10,591 nucleotides of DNA, from assembly GCA_905479545.1 (NCBI GenBank), contig CAJQNE010000275.1, positions 1 to 10,591 on the forward strand, read 5' to 3'. Made by a program: the position numbers and the translations under genes. Origin of the DNA: an uncultured Gammaproteobacteria bacterium (GTDB taxonomy: Bacteria > Pseudomonadota > Gammaproteobacteria > CAJQNE01). Below, one piece after another: positions 1-6,730 of this stretch (positions are counted from its first letter, which is position 1; every line of letters starts with the position of its first letter). The notes beneath the pieces are model-generated. The model did no database searches. It was not told where the DNA came from and saw nothing but the letters and a program-made list of their open reading frames with translations.

Positions 1-58
1 AACGGTGCGTAAGGTGATTGTGATACCGGGCAAGTTGGTGAGTGTGGTGGCTAAATAA
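1..58 (+). CDS. leuS: Leucyl-tRNA synthetase, C-terminal end (partial)
   Basis: Only the last 18 codons are present, read in the frame starting at base 2. The peptide TVRKVIVIPGKLVSVVAK followed by TAA closely matches the usual LeuS C-terminus (VRKVIVVPGKLVNIVVK type), part of the C-terminal domain that contacts the tRNA. The stop codon shares one base with the ATG of the next gene (TAATG), so lptE is probably translationally coupled to leuS. The leuS-lptE order is common in gammaproteobacteria, which supports both calls. Confidence 0.85.
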   Translation, partial: TVRKVIVIPGKLVSVVAK

Positions 59-579
59 TGTTGAATACAATAGTTCGTGCTGTGATTGTAACGGTCACAT
101 TATTGGCATTGGCAGCCTGTGGCTTTCAGCTGCGAACCAGCGATAACTGGCCAGCAGAAAAAACTCCGGTTCTAGTCGAAATTGTTGACACACGCAGTGC
201 ACTGGCCGAGCAGCTAAAACGGGATTTATTAGCTCGTGATGTGCAAACCACCGAAACGTTGAGTGACGCGAAACTCATTATCAGCGTGCTTGAGGAAACC
301 GATGAGCAACGGACGTTGACCGTTGGCAAAAACGGCAGGGTGCGTGAATACGAGCTTATTTATCGCGTGCGCTACGCTGGCCACACGCAGGCGGGCTTAT
401 TGCTTGCGCCTGAATACCTGACGTTGCGTCGCGCCTATGCTTTCGATCCGACGACCATTCTGGCCAAACAACGTGAGGCTGAAGAGTTGCTTGAAGACTT
501 ACGCAAAGATATGTCGCAACGCTTGCTGCAACGATTTGCCCGACTGCAGGCGACACCGATAAGCAGCACTCAGCCTTAG
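58..579 (+). CDS. lptE: LPS-assembly lipoprotein LptE
   Basis: LptE is the outer-membrane lipoprotein that plugs the LptD barrel and helps deliver lipopolysaccharide to the cell surface. The 173-residue product starts with a lipoprotein signal peptide: a hydrophobic stretch at residues 5-18, then the lipobox LAAC with Cys21 as the lipidation site, followed directly by the typical GFQLR. The rest has the expected alternating strand-helix character (for example LAEQLKRDLLARDV and a C-terminal helix near LEDLRKDMSQRLLQRF). It is slightly shorter than E. coli LptE (about 193 residues). The start is fixed by the TAATG overlap with leuS. In many relatives holA (DNA polymerase III delta) follows; here a convergent gene follows, so holA must lie elsewhere. 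Confidence 0.9.
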   Translation: MLNTIVRAVIVTVTLLALAACGFQLRTSDNWPAEKTPVLVEIVDTRSALAEQLKRDLLARDVQTTETLSDAKLIISVLEETDEQRTLTVGKNGRVREYELIYRVRYAGHTQAGLLLAPEYLTLRRAYAFDPTTILAKQREAEELLEDLRKDMSQRLLQRFARLQATPISSTQP

Positions 580-637
580 CTTGCTGTCTGAGGTTGGCTA
601 GGCCCGGTATTTACGGTCTTTAGCGATAACCAAAGCT

Positions 638-1540
638 TTAAGCTCTAGCCGCTGCCCGAATTTGATTGCTCATTTCGAGCACTTGTATAAATTCAGAAGG
701 TTCGGGTCGTAGGCGGTAGTTGTCGGTTTGGTCGCTGTACAAAATTCGCCCGGCAGCATTAATTATTAATGTCGTCGGGTAGGCGACATCAGGCTTGTAC
801 CCAAGTAATTCAGTGCCCGCGAAAGCACCTTTTTCGTGCAGTATTCCCAGAGTTTCTGCCGCACGATTCTTGTTGTCGAGCAAAAACTGGATGGGCGCTT
901 TAACTCGCCAGGCTAGCTTCTGGCTTTTCCTGGCTGGCTGTGAGCTAACCACGATTACCTGCGCGCCCATTTCAGCCACCATGCGGTACTCTTCGGCAAG
1001 CTCTTTTACCTGGCCCATACAAAGTGGGCACCAGTTACCACGAACAAACATTAGCACCGTGGCTTTACCCGCCAGAACCTTATCGCGGCTCAGGAGTTCG
1101 CCATCTAGTGTCATCAGGCAAAATTCCGGCATGTCAGCACCTGGCTGAATGTGGGGGCTGAGTTGCCGGTGGAATTTTGAATACCAGCGTAGATATAACA
1201 GCGTGCCTGCATAAGCTACAACCACTGAATAGAATAACGGCCAATAACTGACGTTATTACCGTTCAGCAAGTCGTATAAAATAAGCAACGGTGCCAGCGC
1301 CGTAAAAGTGTGTAACAGCGGCAAATTTTCGCTGGTTCTGGCCTCACCACTGGTATACATATAAACGAAGGTGGCTAACACTGCAGAGCAGCCCGTCAGC
1401 GCAGCCAGCCAGCTATAGCTAATACCGGCTGTTACCAACATGGTCGCTGCATGGCCGACGCCCAGGCCGGCAAGCGCTACCCATACTGTCGGAAACCAGC
1501 GCCGAAACCGGTTCACCGTGTTATTCCGCGCGCTCATCAT
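638..1540 (-). CDS. Membrane-anchored peroxiredoxin/thioredoxin-fold protein (AhpC/TSA-like) with CPLC motif
   Basis: From the ATG at 1540-1538 the product is 300 residues. Four hydrophobic helices (about residues 17-37, 44-62, 74-91 and 99-118) are followed by a basic segment (YLRWYSKFHR) and a redoxin domain. The active-site region is FVRGNWCPLCMGQVKEL with Cys171 and Cys174, placed after a beta strand as in AhpC/TSA-like proteins. VIVVSSQP and AYPTTLIINAAGRILY are later strands of the fold. The basic flank and even number of helices put the redoxin domain in the cytoplasm (inference). The frame extends upstream to a GTG at 1573, but this lies deep inside the preceding gene. The tandem ATGs at 1540 and 1537 overlap that gene's stop by about 20 bases, which suggests coupling. 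It is last in the folD operon; its substrate is unknown. Confidence 0.75.
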   Translation of the reverse strand: MMSARNNTVNRFRRWFPTVWVALAGLGVGHAATMLVTAGISYSWLAALTGCSAVLATFVYMYTSGEARTSENLPLLHTFTALAPLLILYDLLNGNNVSYWPLFYSVVVAYAGTLLYLRWYSKFHRQLSPHIQPGADMPEFCLMTLDGELLSRDKVLAGKATVLMFVRGNWCPLCMGQVKELAEEYRMVAEMGAQVIVVSSQPARKSQKLAWRVKAPIQFLLDNKNRAAETLGILHEKGAFAGTELLGYKPDVAYPTTLIINAAGRILYSDQTDNYRLRPEPSEFIQVLEMSNQIRAAARA

Positions 1541-1871
1541 CGAAATTATCAATGTAATCGTCGAGGTTTTCACCGAGCATGCCTTTGTATTGGCCGGTAA
1601 AAAAGTCCATTGCTCCGGATCGCTGGGATTTCAGCTGGTCGGCGCTTTGTGCTTCGGCGGAGGCGATAAAAGCGTTAAAGCGAGCCGATGCGTAGAGCAT
1701 CGCTGAACTGACGGTCGAGGTCGCGATTTCGTCGCTGGAATCGTTCGCAACCATGACAAATTTATCGACCAAGTCCCAAAAGGCCTGCTCTTCGTCGTCG
1801 CGTCCTTGCTGTGTCTGCTTGCTGGCGTCTTTGATATTTTTATTCGGCTGCTTATTCGAGGACGCGCTCAT
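1521..1871 (-). CDS. DUF3144 family protein
   Basis: This is a 116-residue acidic, soluble protein of unknown function. A low-complexity polar head (residues 1-27, rich in Lys, Gln and Asp) is followed by the conserved core FWDLVDKFVMVAND...SSAMLYASARFNAFIASAEAQ, then an acidic tail with repeated Asp and Glu. The core matches my recollection of the DUF3144 family found in gammaproteobacteria, whose members carry a similar FxxLxDxFIxxAN...AxLYAAARFNAF pattern. No catalytic motif or membrane segment is visible. Its ATG overlaps the folD stop (ATGA, four bases), and its TAA lies inside the next gene's start region, so all three genes are probably read from one transcript. Confidence 0.75.
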   Translation of the reverse strand: MSASSNKQPNKNIKDASKQTQQGRDDEEQAFWDLVDKFVMVANDSSDEIATSTVSSAMLYASARFNAFIASAEAQSADQLKSQRSGAMDFFTGQYKGMLGENLDDYIDNFDDERAE

Positions 1872-2722
1872 TGGTTCGGCCTGTCAGCAGTCGTTATAGC
1901 ATTTTGCATCAGCTTGGCCACTGTCATGGGGCCAACGCCACCGGGAACCGGTGTAATCCAGCCAGCGCGTTGCGAAGCGGCCTCAAATTCAACGTCGCCG
2001 ACTAACTTGCCATCGTCGGTACGGTTGATACCTACGTCAATAATAATTGCGCCGGGTTTAATCCAGCTGCCCTTAACAAACTCAGGAATACCAACTGCAG
2101 CGATAACAATATCGGCTTCGCGAACATAGCGTTCCAGATCACCGCTGCGGCTGTGACAGATGGTGGGTGTTACACCAATCAATAGTAGCTCCAGCGCCAT
2201 TGGTCGGCCGACAATGCTGGATGCACCGACAATTACCGCATGCATGCCGGTTAAATCTTCGCCGGTGCTTTTTAGTAAGTCGATGCTGCCCCATGGCGTA
2301 CAGGGGCGCAAAGTAGGGCGTCGTTGCAGCAATTTGCCGATGTTCTCCGGGTGAAAGCCGTCGACGTCTTTATCGGCACGAATACGGTCGAGCACGGTAT
2401 CGTCGTCGATATGTTTAGGCAATGGTAGCTGTACCAGAATGCCATCAATGTCATCGCGACCATTGAGTTCGTCAATCAGCGCGATAAGCTCGCTCTGGCC
2501 GGTGCTATCGGGTAAGTCGTAGGCAAACGATTCAATGCCGATTTCGGCACAGGCTTTGCGCTTATTACGTACATAAACTGCCGATGCAGCGCTATCGCCT
2601 ACCAGCACCACTGCCAAGCCGGGTGCCGCTTTGCCGGCTGCGGTACGTTCTGTGACTTGCTGCTTTAGCGACTGGCGTAGTTCGGCGGCAATCGCTTTGC
2701 CATCAATGAGTTTGGCTGACAT
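1868..2722 (-). CDS. folD: Bifunctional methylenetetrahydrofolate dehydrogenase / methenyltetrahydrofolate cyclohydrolase FolD
   Basis: FolD interconverts 5,10-methylene-, 5,10-methenyl- and 10-formyl-tetrahydrofolate using NADP(H) in the cytosol, feeding purine and fMet-tRNA synthesis. The 284-residue length fits the family (E. coli 288). Recognisable parts are YVRNKRKAC with Tyr50 and catalytic Lys54, DGILVQLPLP at 93-102, the substrate-binding DKDVDGFHP with Asp121, PCTPWG at 140-145, the dinucleotide-binding VIVGASSIVGRPM, and the C-terminal ITPVPGGVGPMTVA signature. GAS in the nucleotide loop is the same as in E. coli FolD, so it is not a defect. No clear ribosome binding site precedes the ATG. 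It leads a three-gene operon and diverges from the GDPD gene across 127 bases. Confidence 0.95.
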   Translation of the reverse strand: MSAKLIDGKAIAAELRQSLKQQVTERTAAGKAAPGLAVVLVGDSAASAVYVRNKRKACAEIGIESFAYDLPDSTGQSELIALIDELNGRDDIDGILVQLPLPKHIDDDTVLDRIRADKDVDGFHPENIGKLLQRRPTLRPCTPWGSIDLLKSTGEDLTGMHAVIVGASSIVGRPMALELLLIGVTPTICHSRSGDLERYVREADIVIAAVGIPEFVKGSWIKPGAIIIDVGINRTDDGKLVGDVEFEAASQRAGWITPVPGGVGPMTVAKLMQNAITTADRPNQ

Positions 2723-2849
2723 AGTGTCTGGTCATTACGGGTGAGAGGCGGCATTGTCCCATCGCGGCCTTGCATCGACAACGCCAATATTAAATTGCAG
2801 CACTCACAGACTCAGATACACCATCAGGCCCATGCTTTCAGGATCGACT
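2723..2849. promoter_or_regulatory. Divergent intergenic region between folD and the GDPD gene
   Basis: This 127-base gap must hold promoters for both the leftward folD operon and the rightward GDPD cluster. I see no pair of -35/-10 hexamers good enough to mark with confidence on either strand. The GDPD reading frame stays open through it (from 2754), but that is explained by the absence of stops rather than by coding character. Confidence 0.45.
2840..2843 (+). promoter_or_regulatory. Ribosome binding site AGGA deciding the GDPD start
   Basis: AGGA sits six bases before the ATG at 2850. The alternative in-frame ATGs at 2754 and 2832 have no comparable site, so 2850 is taken as the start. Confidence 0.6.
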
Positions 2850-3704
2850 ATGTTTAAATTGCCGCAGCGTCCCAATGAGCGTCTCCCGACATCGCCACTA
2901 ATTAAAGACCAATGGTTGGACTGGGTACAGTACAGCGCTGATTTGGCTTTCTGGGCCATTCCAAGGCGGAAACCGACACTAGCGCAAGTTCAGGCGACTA
3001 AATTAATAGCCCACCGCGGAGCTCATCAGCGCTACGGCACTCGTGAAAATACGCTAGCCGCATTTGCCGCTGCGGAAGCAGCCGGCGCATGGGGCATTGA
3101 GTTCGATGTGCGCTGGACTGCAGACTTAGTGCCGGTGGTAATTCACGATGCCGATACCGCGCGCGCGTTTGCTGTGGCTTTAACCTGTTTTGACGTGAGC
3201 TTTGAGGAGCTGCGAAAGCGGGCGCCTGATGTACCCAGTCTGCAGGAAGTGGTCGAGCAGTTTGGCGGCAGACTACATTTTATGATCGAAACCAAGAGCG
3301 AGCCCTGGGTCGACAAGCTGTCTCAGCAAGCGACTTTGAGCAATATTCTGGCAAAGCTCACACCAGGTGATGATTATCACTGGATGGGCATAGATATCGA
3401 CTTTCTGCGTGATTTTGACCTGGTCGAAAAAAAGTACCGCATCCCCATTACGTTTTTTGAAGTCGAGAAATTCGGTGAGATCGTTCTGAACGAGGGCTTT
3501 ACCGGGCTGGGCGGGCACTACCTGCTGCTGCACAATAAATTGCTTAAGCGTTTTAAGGCAGCCGGCAAGCAATTCGGCGTCGGTTTCCCCGCCACCGAAA
3601 ACGCGTTGCGCCGCGAAATGCATCGCGGAGTAGAGTGGGTGTTCACCAACGATATTCAGCGAGTCGGCCCGATACGGCAGCGTTTACTGGAAGAACTAAG
3701 CTAG
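2850..3704 (+). CDS. Glycerophosphodiester phosphodiesterase family protein
   Basis: GDPD enzymes hydrolyse glycerophosphodiesters (from phospholipid turnover) to sn-glycerol-3-phosphate and an alcohol, using a TIM barrel and a divalent metal. From the ATG at 2850 the product is 284 residues. The signature residues are in order: LIAHRGA with His55 and Arg56, TRENTLAAF with Glu66 and Asn67, WGIEFDV with metal ligands Glu84 and Asp86, VIHD with catalytic His99, and FMIETKSE with Glu147 and Lys149. The C-terminal VGFPATEN and EWVFTND fit the last barrel strands. There is no signal peptide, so it is probably cytoplasmic like UgpQ. The 32 codons upstream of 2850 look non-coding. It leads a co-directional run with two membrane-protein genes; a functional link to them is not evident. 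Confidence 0.88.
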   Translation: MFKLPQRPNERLPTSPLIKDQWLDWVQYSADLAFWAIPRRKPTLAQVQATKLIAHRGAHQRYGTRENTLAAFAAAEAAGAWGIEFDVRWTADLVPVVIHDADTARAFAVALTCFDVSFEELRKRAPDVPSLQEVVEQFGGRLHFMIETKSEPWVDKLSQQATLSNILAKLTPGDDYHWMGIDIDFLRDFDLVEKKYRIPITFFEVEKFGEIVLNEGFTGLGGHYLLLHNKLLKRFKAAGKQFGVGFPATENALRREMHRGVEWVFTNDIQRVGPIRQRLLEELS

Positions 3705-3727
3705 AACCCACAAACACTCTTCACAAC

Positions 3728-3731
3728 AGGA
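3728..3731 (+). promoter_or_regulatory. Ribosome binding site AGGA supporting a TTG start
   Basis: AGGA (within ACAGGAAAG) lies seven bases before TTG 3739. The next methionine in frame would remove most of the first membrane helix, so the TTG start is preferred. Confidence 0.6.
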
Positions 3732-3738
3732 AAGAACT

Positions 3739-4176
3739 TTGATCGCAGCAGACTTGGCGCTAATTTCCGCCGGCATATTTTTACTCTTCGGCATGCTTAC
3801 CGGCGTGTGGAAATACAACCATATAATGCGAAGCCCAGATGCTGAAGCGCCGATGTACGTCAACATCGCTCACCGCGCTTCATTGATGTACGCCTTCGCC
3901 TGCGTGATATTGATGCTGCTCGCTCAGCGCAGCGCTTGGTCGAATACAGTCAACCTGCTGGCCGTCATAGCGAATATTATATTTTTCGCCAGCGCCGTTG
4001 CCGGCTACACCGTGCATGGCCTGCTGCAAGATACCGATAACCAACTCCGCAACCCCCATAAGCTGGGTGATAGAACGCTACCCACCATCGCTATAAAAAC
4101 GTATATGTGGGGATTAATCGTCGGTGAGATCGCTGGCACGGCGGCACTTCTGATCGGCGCTATTGTTGGCCTATAA
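3739..4176 (+). CDS. Small four-helix membrane protein, possibly styrene-oxide-isomerase-like
   Basis: The 145-residue protein has four hydrophobic helices, about residues 5-24, 47-63, 71-95 and 122-144, joined by polar loops. Notable polar residues are in IAHRASL (His45, at the entry of helix 2), GYTVHG (His93), the loop QDTDNQLRNPHKLGD and YMWGLIVGEIAGTAAL in helix 4. The helix arrangement resembles styrene oxide isomerase (StyC): a helix with LLFG, an AH motif opening helix 2, an aromatic/Phe-rich helix 3 followed by a DT(D)N-type loop, and a Gly/Ala-rich helix 4. In StyC a histidine in helix 2 binds haem, so His45 could be a haem ligand here. That relationship is recalled by eye and tentative. 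It is read from TTG with a good ribosome binding site, 34 bases after the GDPD gene and so possibly co-transcribed. Confidence 0.6.
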   Translation: MIAADLALISAGIFLLFGMLTGVWKYNHIMRSPDAEAPMYVNIAHRASLMYAFACVILMLLAQRSAWSNTVNLLAVIANIIFFASAVAGYTVHGLLQDTDNQLRNPHKLGDRTLPTIAIKTYMWGLIVGEIAGTAALLIGAIVGL

Positions 4177-4285
4177 GCAACGCACTGAATCACTTCGCCT
4201 GGAATCACGTGACCCAATAACGTAATTCGATAACGCAACTCAATAACTAGACTTAGAAAATCAACGCGAGAACCAAGGACTCACT
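4177..4285. repeat. Short direct repeats upstream of the BASS transporter gene
   Basis: The 109-base gap contains GAATCAC at 4187-4193 and again at 4202-4208 (period 15), and ATAAC three times at 4217, 4230 and 4243 (period 13). The repeats could be operator half-sites or simply decayed sequence. The gap ends with the ribosome binding site AAGGA at 4275-4279, six bases before the ATG at 4286. Confidence 0.4.
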
Positions 4286-5152
4286 ATGGAAGGCTCAGCC
4301 CTAACTCAAATCGGCCTGCCACTGGCCCTGTTTATTATTATGGTCGGTATGGGCGTGAGCCTTACCGTTGCCGATTTCCGTCGCGTGGCAGAGCAGCCCA
4401 AGGGGGTTGCGGTCGGCACTGCGCTGCAACTATTCGGCATTCCGGCTTTGGGTTTTGCGATTGGTTATTTCGCCGGTGGCGGAATGTTGGCGGTCGGCCT
4501 GGTGCTGGTCGCCGCCTTGCCAGGCGGGACTACCTCCAATGTCATCTGCTACCTGGCCAGAGCGAACCTGGCGCTATCGATTACACTCACTGTAATCGCC
4601 AGCTTGGTCACAATTCTCACCTTACCGGTCTACGTTAACTGGGCTTTGCAGGCCTTCGTAGGCGAAGGTACCGAATTGCACCTGTCCACCGTTAAAACAT
4701 TGATAACCTTAATGGTTATTGTGGTGATACCGGTCGGCTTGGGCATGTTGCTAAAACGCATAAAACCGAATGCAGCCACCCGGGTTGAGCCGATAATTAA
4801 TGTGTTTTCTATTGTCGTACTCATCAGCATTATCGTCGCCATTCTGGTGGTCGAGCGCGACAACGTCGGCAGCTGGATGCAAGCCGCCTGGTTACCGGTG
4901 CTCGCCCTTAACCTCGGTGCACTGGCAATCGGTTTAATCGCTGGCAAACTATCCGGCCTCGTTACCGCCGATACATTAACCACCGCTGTGGAAGTTTCGA
5001 TTAAAAATACTACGCTGGGAATTACCATCGCGGTGTCGCTGCTCGGTAGCTCTGAGCTAGCGTTGCCGTCAGCAGTTTATGGTTTGATGATGTATGCCAG
5101 CGCGGTGGCTTTGGCCGTTTATGGACGGCGGGTTGCTGCCCGGAAATACTAA
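4286..5152 (+). CDS. Bile acid:sodium symporter (BASS) family transporter
   Basis: This is a polytopic inner-membrane protein of 288 residues with about nine hydrophobic segments spread over its whole length. Two family features are visible. The first is ALPGGTTSNVICYLARAN (residues 77-94), the unwound-helix GG(T/S)xSN motif used for sodium and substrate binding. The second is the later EVSIKNTTLGITIA (236-249), matching the second crossing helix with its conserved Glu and Asn. BASS proteins couple sodium entry to uptake of organic anions such as bile acids, pyruvate or pantoate; the substrate cannot be read from sequence. The start is supported by AAGGA six bases upstream. It is the last recognisable gene before the accessory segment. 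Confidence 0.85.
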   Translation: MEGSALTQIGLPLALFIIMVGMGVSLTVADFRRVAEQPKGVAVGTALQLFGIPALGFAIGYFAGGGMLAVGLVLVAALPGGTTSNVICYLARANLALSITLTVIASLVTILTLPVYVNWALQAFVGEGTELHLSTVKTLITLMVIVVIPVGLGMLLKRIKPNAATRVEPIINVFSIVVLISIIVAILVVERDNVGSWMQAAWLPVLALNLGALAIGLIAGKLSGLVTADTLTTAVEVSIKNTTLGITIAVSLLGSSELALPSAVYGLMMYASAVALAVYGRRVAARKY

Positions 5153-5239
5153 AGACTGCTAAACAGCAAATTTTTCAATGCAATTTTGCTCTCACGTGTG
5201 CTGAGCGGCAAATTACAGTGACAGAGATTGACTACTTTC

Positions 5240-5488
5240 ATTTTAGTGGGTCGCTAACTGTATATACCCGAAAGATAGCAACTCACTGTAGCTCGACATT
5301 TGAGTGATTACTGAAGTTCGACACTAGTACCAATTACCCGGAATAGACCACGACGGTGCAGGGGTATGCGACATAACCCTCAGCACGGGTGTTTTCCTCG
5401 AAACCTTTATCGGGTCAACACACATGTTAATTCAAGTAACAAATGGGTTGAGCTTTGCAAGGCAATATTTGGCTTAACCCACTAAAAT
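5240..5488. repeat. Perfect 12-base inverted repeat pair, 225 bases apart
   Basis: ATTTTAGTGGGT at 5240-5251 is the exact reverse complement of ACCCACTAAAAT at 5477-5488. Arms of this length bounding about 249 bases of non-coding DNA could be the ends of a small non-autonomous element. No target duplication is obvious, so this is only a candidate. Confidence 0.4.
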
Positions 5489-5520
5489 CAACGCGCCTTA
5501 TCACTTTGCACCATCCGTTA
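5437..5520. repeat. Palindromic structured segment immediately upstream of the first six-cysteine gene
   Basis: Outer arms TAACAAATGG (5437-5446) and CCATCCGTTA (5511-5520) are complementary in eight of ten positions. Inside, GGGTTGAGC (5445-5453) pairs with GCTTAACCC (5472-5480, one G:T), and within that loop TTGC-AAG-GCAA (5455-5465) forms a smaller hairpin. The TAACAAA...CCGTTA outer layout resembles an integron attC site, but the terminal boxes do not match RYYYAAC/GTTRRRY fully. A repeat element or RNA leader structure is equally possible. Confidence 0.4.
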
Positions 5521-5531
5521 GGATATCCATC

Positions 5532-6359
5532 ATGAAACGATCCAACCCAACTTTTCTAAGGGTGGTTTACGCGATACCTGTCACATTGTTGATTTTATCC
5601 AAGCTGTTCAGGCTTTCTATTTTCTTAATCGCCATCAGCGTGCCGGCATTTGCGGCGGATGATTGCCCTACCTGCCAGCCTGCGGAGCTACCGTGGATGT
5701 CATCGGCTGATAACGCTGAGCGGATGTCGATTTATGATGTTGATGTACTTAATAGGAGAGACATTCTTGTTATAAATCGTAACGTTTGCAGTACCATGGA
5801 AGACTACCTCGGTGATATCAAAATTGGAAAAGCAGGCTATTCTTTTTGCACCAATCCTCCAACTGAAAGAAAAGCACTATGTAAAAGCTATCCTGATCAA
5901 TTGGAGCCTAAACACTTCATTGCGATTTCAATAGCAGAAAGATTAGAAAAAAGATTAAATATAAATACTCAAGCAGAACTGGATCAAATACTACCCAAAG
6001 CCATTGCTCAATTAATGGAGGTGCCCTGTAAACGACTCGATAAAAGAGAGCCTGACACATTAAGCTTTGGTGATAATTTTATAAAAAGAGCCATGACACT
6101 CCGCAAAGTCGATAAAGTGCTTGGAGGGATGATGATCCCACTATGTCAAAAACAGCCGGATTACCAAGCCTGTATTCGGTTGTTTTTGAGTACGACTGAA
6201 ACCATTATTGTTAATGGAAAAGAGACAGAAGAATCAATTATTCATTTTGGAAATAAGTTGCAGCAGAGACTTGTGAAACAAGGTGCTTTGAAGCTTAACT
6301 GGAGAGAACAAGACACAGTATCCGATCTTATATGGGAATTGATTCGTGAGAGTAAATAG
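5532..6359 (+). CDS. Exported six-cysteine protein of unknown function (paralogue 1)
   Basis: I do not recognise the family. The 275-residue product begins with a long, two-part hydrophobic leader ending VPAFA-ADD, so export with cleavage near residue 41 or 42 is likely. The mature part begins with CPTC (Cys45, Cys48) and carries Cys86, 106, 117, 166, 205 and 214. The last six align in order with Cys64, 84, 93, 140, 178 and 187 of the protein encoded at 8379-9146 on the other strand. Shared blocks are ELxxILPxAIAQLMxxPCK and IxPLCxxQxDYxxC. An even set of spaced cysteines in an exported protein suggests disulfides (inference). The ribosome binding site AGGA lies eight bases before the ATG. 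The gene is visibly AT-richer than the flanking housekeeping genes, consistent with acquisition by transfer. Part of the pattern (helix ending in PC) faintly recalls Rap1a/Tai-type periplasmic immunity proteins, but not enough to name it. Confidence 0.75.
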   Translation: MKRSNPTFLRVVYAIPVTLLILSKLFRLSIFLIAISVPAFAADDCPTCQPAELPWMSSADNAERMSIYDVDVLNRRDILVINRNVCSTMEDYLGDIKIGKAGYSFCTNPPTERKALCKSYPDQLEPKHFIAISIAERLEKRLNINTQAELDQILPKAIAQLMEVPCKRLDKREPDTLSFGDNFIKRAMTLRKVDKVLGGMMIPLCQKQPDYQACIRLFLSTTETIIVNGKETEESIIHFGNKLQQRLVKQGALKLNWREQDTVSDLIWELIRESK

Positions 6360-6364
6360 TTAGT

Positions 6365-6397
6365 GCAAAGAATAATTGCTTTTTTACTTTTTTTTTT
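6365..6397 (+). terminator. Weak rho-independent terminator candidate after paralogue 1
   Basis: GCAA (6365-6368) and TTGC (6376-6379) form a four-base-pair stem with a seven-base loop, followed at once by six T and then a ten-T run (6388-6397). The T-tracts are convincing; the stem is short. Confidence 0.35.
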
Positions 6398-6547
6398 AAA
6401 AATGGGCCAGTATCGATTTGTTGGCCTAAGGCTCTGGCTGACAGCCACTGTTTCGCCTGAAAGCTAGTCATTTCTTCTTTGCTTACCCAACGGAAAAGCA
6501 GACATGTCTAAGAAAGGGCATCCGACTACAGCGGCTTGCGGCTACCC

Positions 6548-6568
6548 GCAAAAACCGGCCGTTTTTGC
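6548..6568. repeat. Perfect 8-base-pair hairpin
   Basis: GCAAAAAC (6548-6555) and GTTTTTGC (6561-6568) are exact reverse complements around a five-base loop CGGCC. It could act as a terminator-like structure or be part of a repeat; no T-run follows. Confidence 0.4.
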
Positions 6569-6730
6569 CCGAGACCGAGGGTTTGTCTTTGGCTTAAGCT
6601 ATGCTAACGATACGTCTTGTTCTGCCAAGTTCGGACCCCCGATGCTCGATGCCCCGTTAAGATGCTGCTCTTAGAGGTTGTGGACATAAGACTTCCTGTC
6701 TCAATTCCAATAAACCAAAGAGTTATGGCT

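Larger units (their letters stand above)
5153..5531. other. 379-base intergenic region rich in inverted repeats, no gene seen
   Basis: No convincing coding frame is present. Just after the BASS stop there is a small TGCT/AGCA hairpin followed by AATTTTT (about 5157-5175), a poor terminator candidate. A perfect 12-base inverted repeat joins 5240-5251 to 5477-5488. Near the right end is a structured segment, 5437-5520, described separately. The region marks the left edge of the accessory, AT-richer segment. Confidence 0.5.

Noticed and set aside
1541..1573. GTG start at 1573 for the redoxin protein
   Set aside because: It would deepen the overlap with the DUF3144 gene to about 50 bases and adds an unlikely leader; the tandem ATGs at 1540 and 1537 are the simpler start.
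2202..2230. Ala in the FolD nucleotide loop (GAS rather than GRS)
   Set aside because: E. coli FolD also has GASNIVGRP, so this is a normal variant and not a loss of function.
2754..2849. N-terminal extension of the GDPD protein to an ATG at 2754
   Set aside because: The extra 32 residues resemble no GDPD N-terminus and lack a ribosome binding site, while ATG 2850 has AGGA at good spacing.
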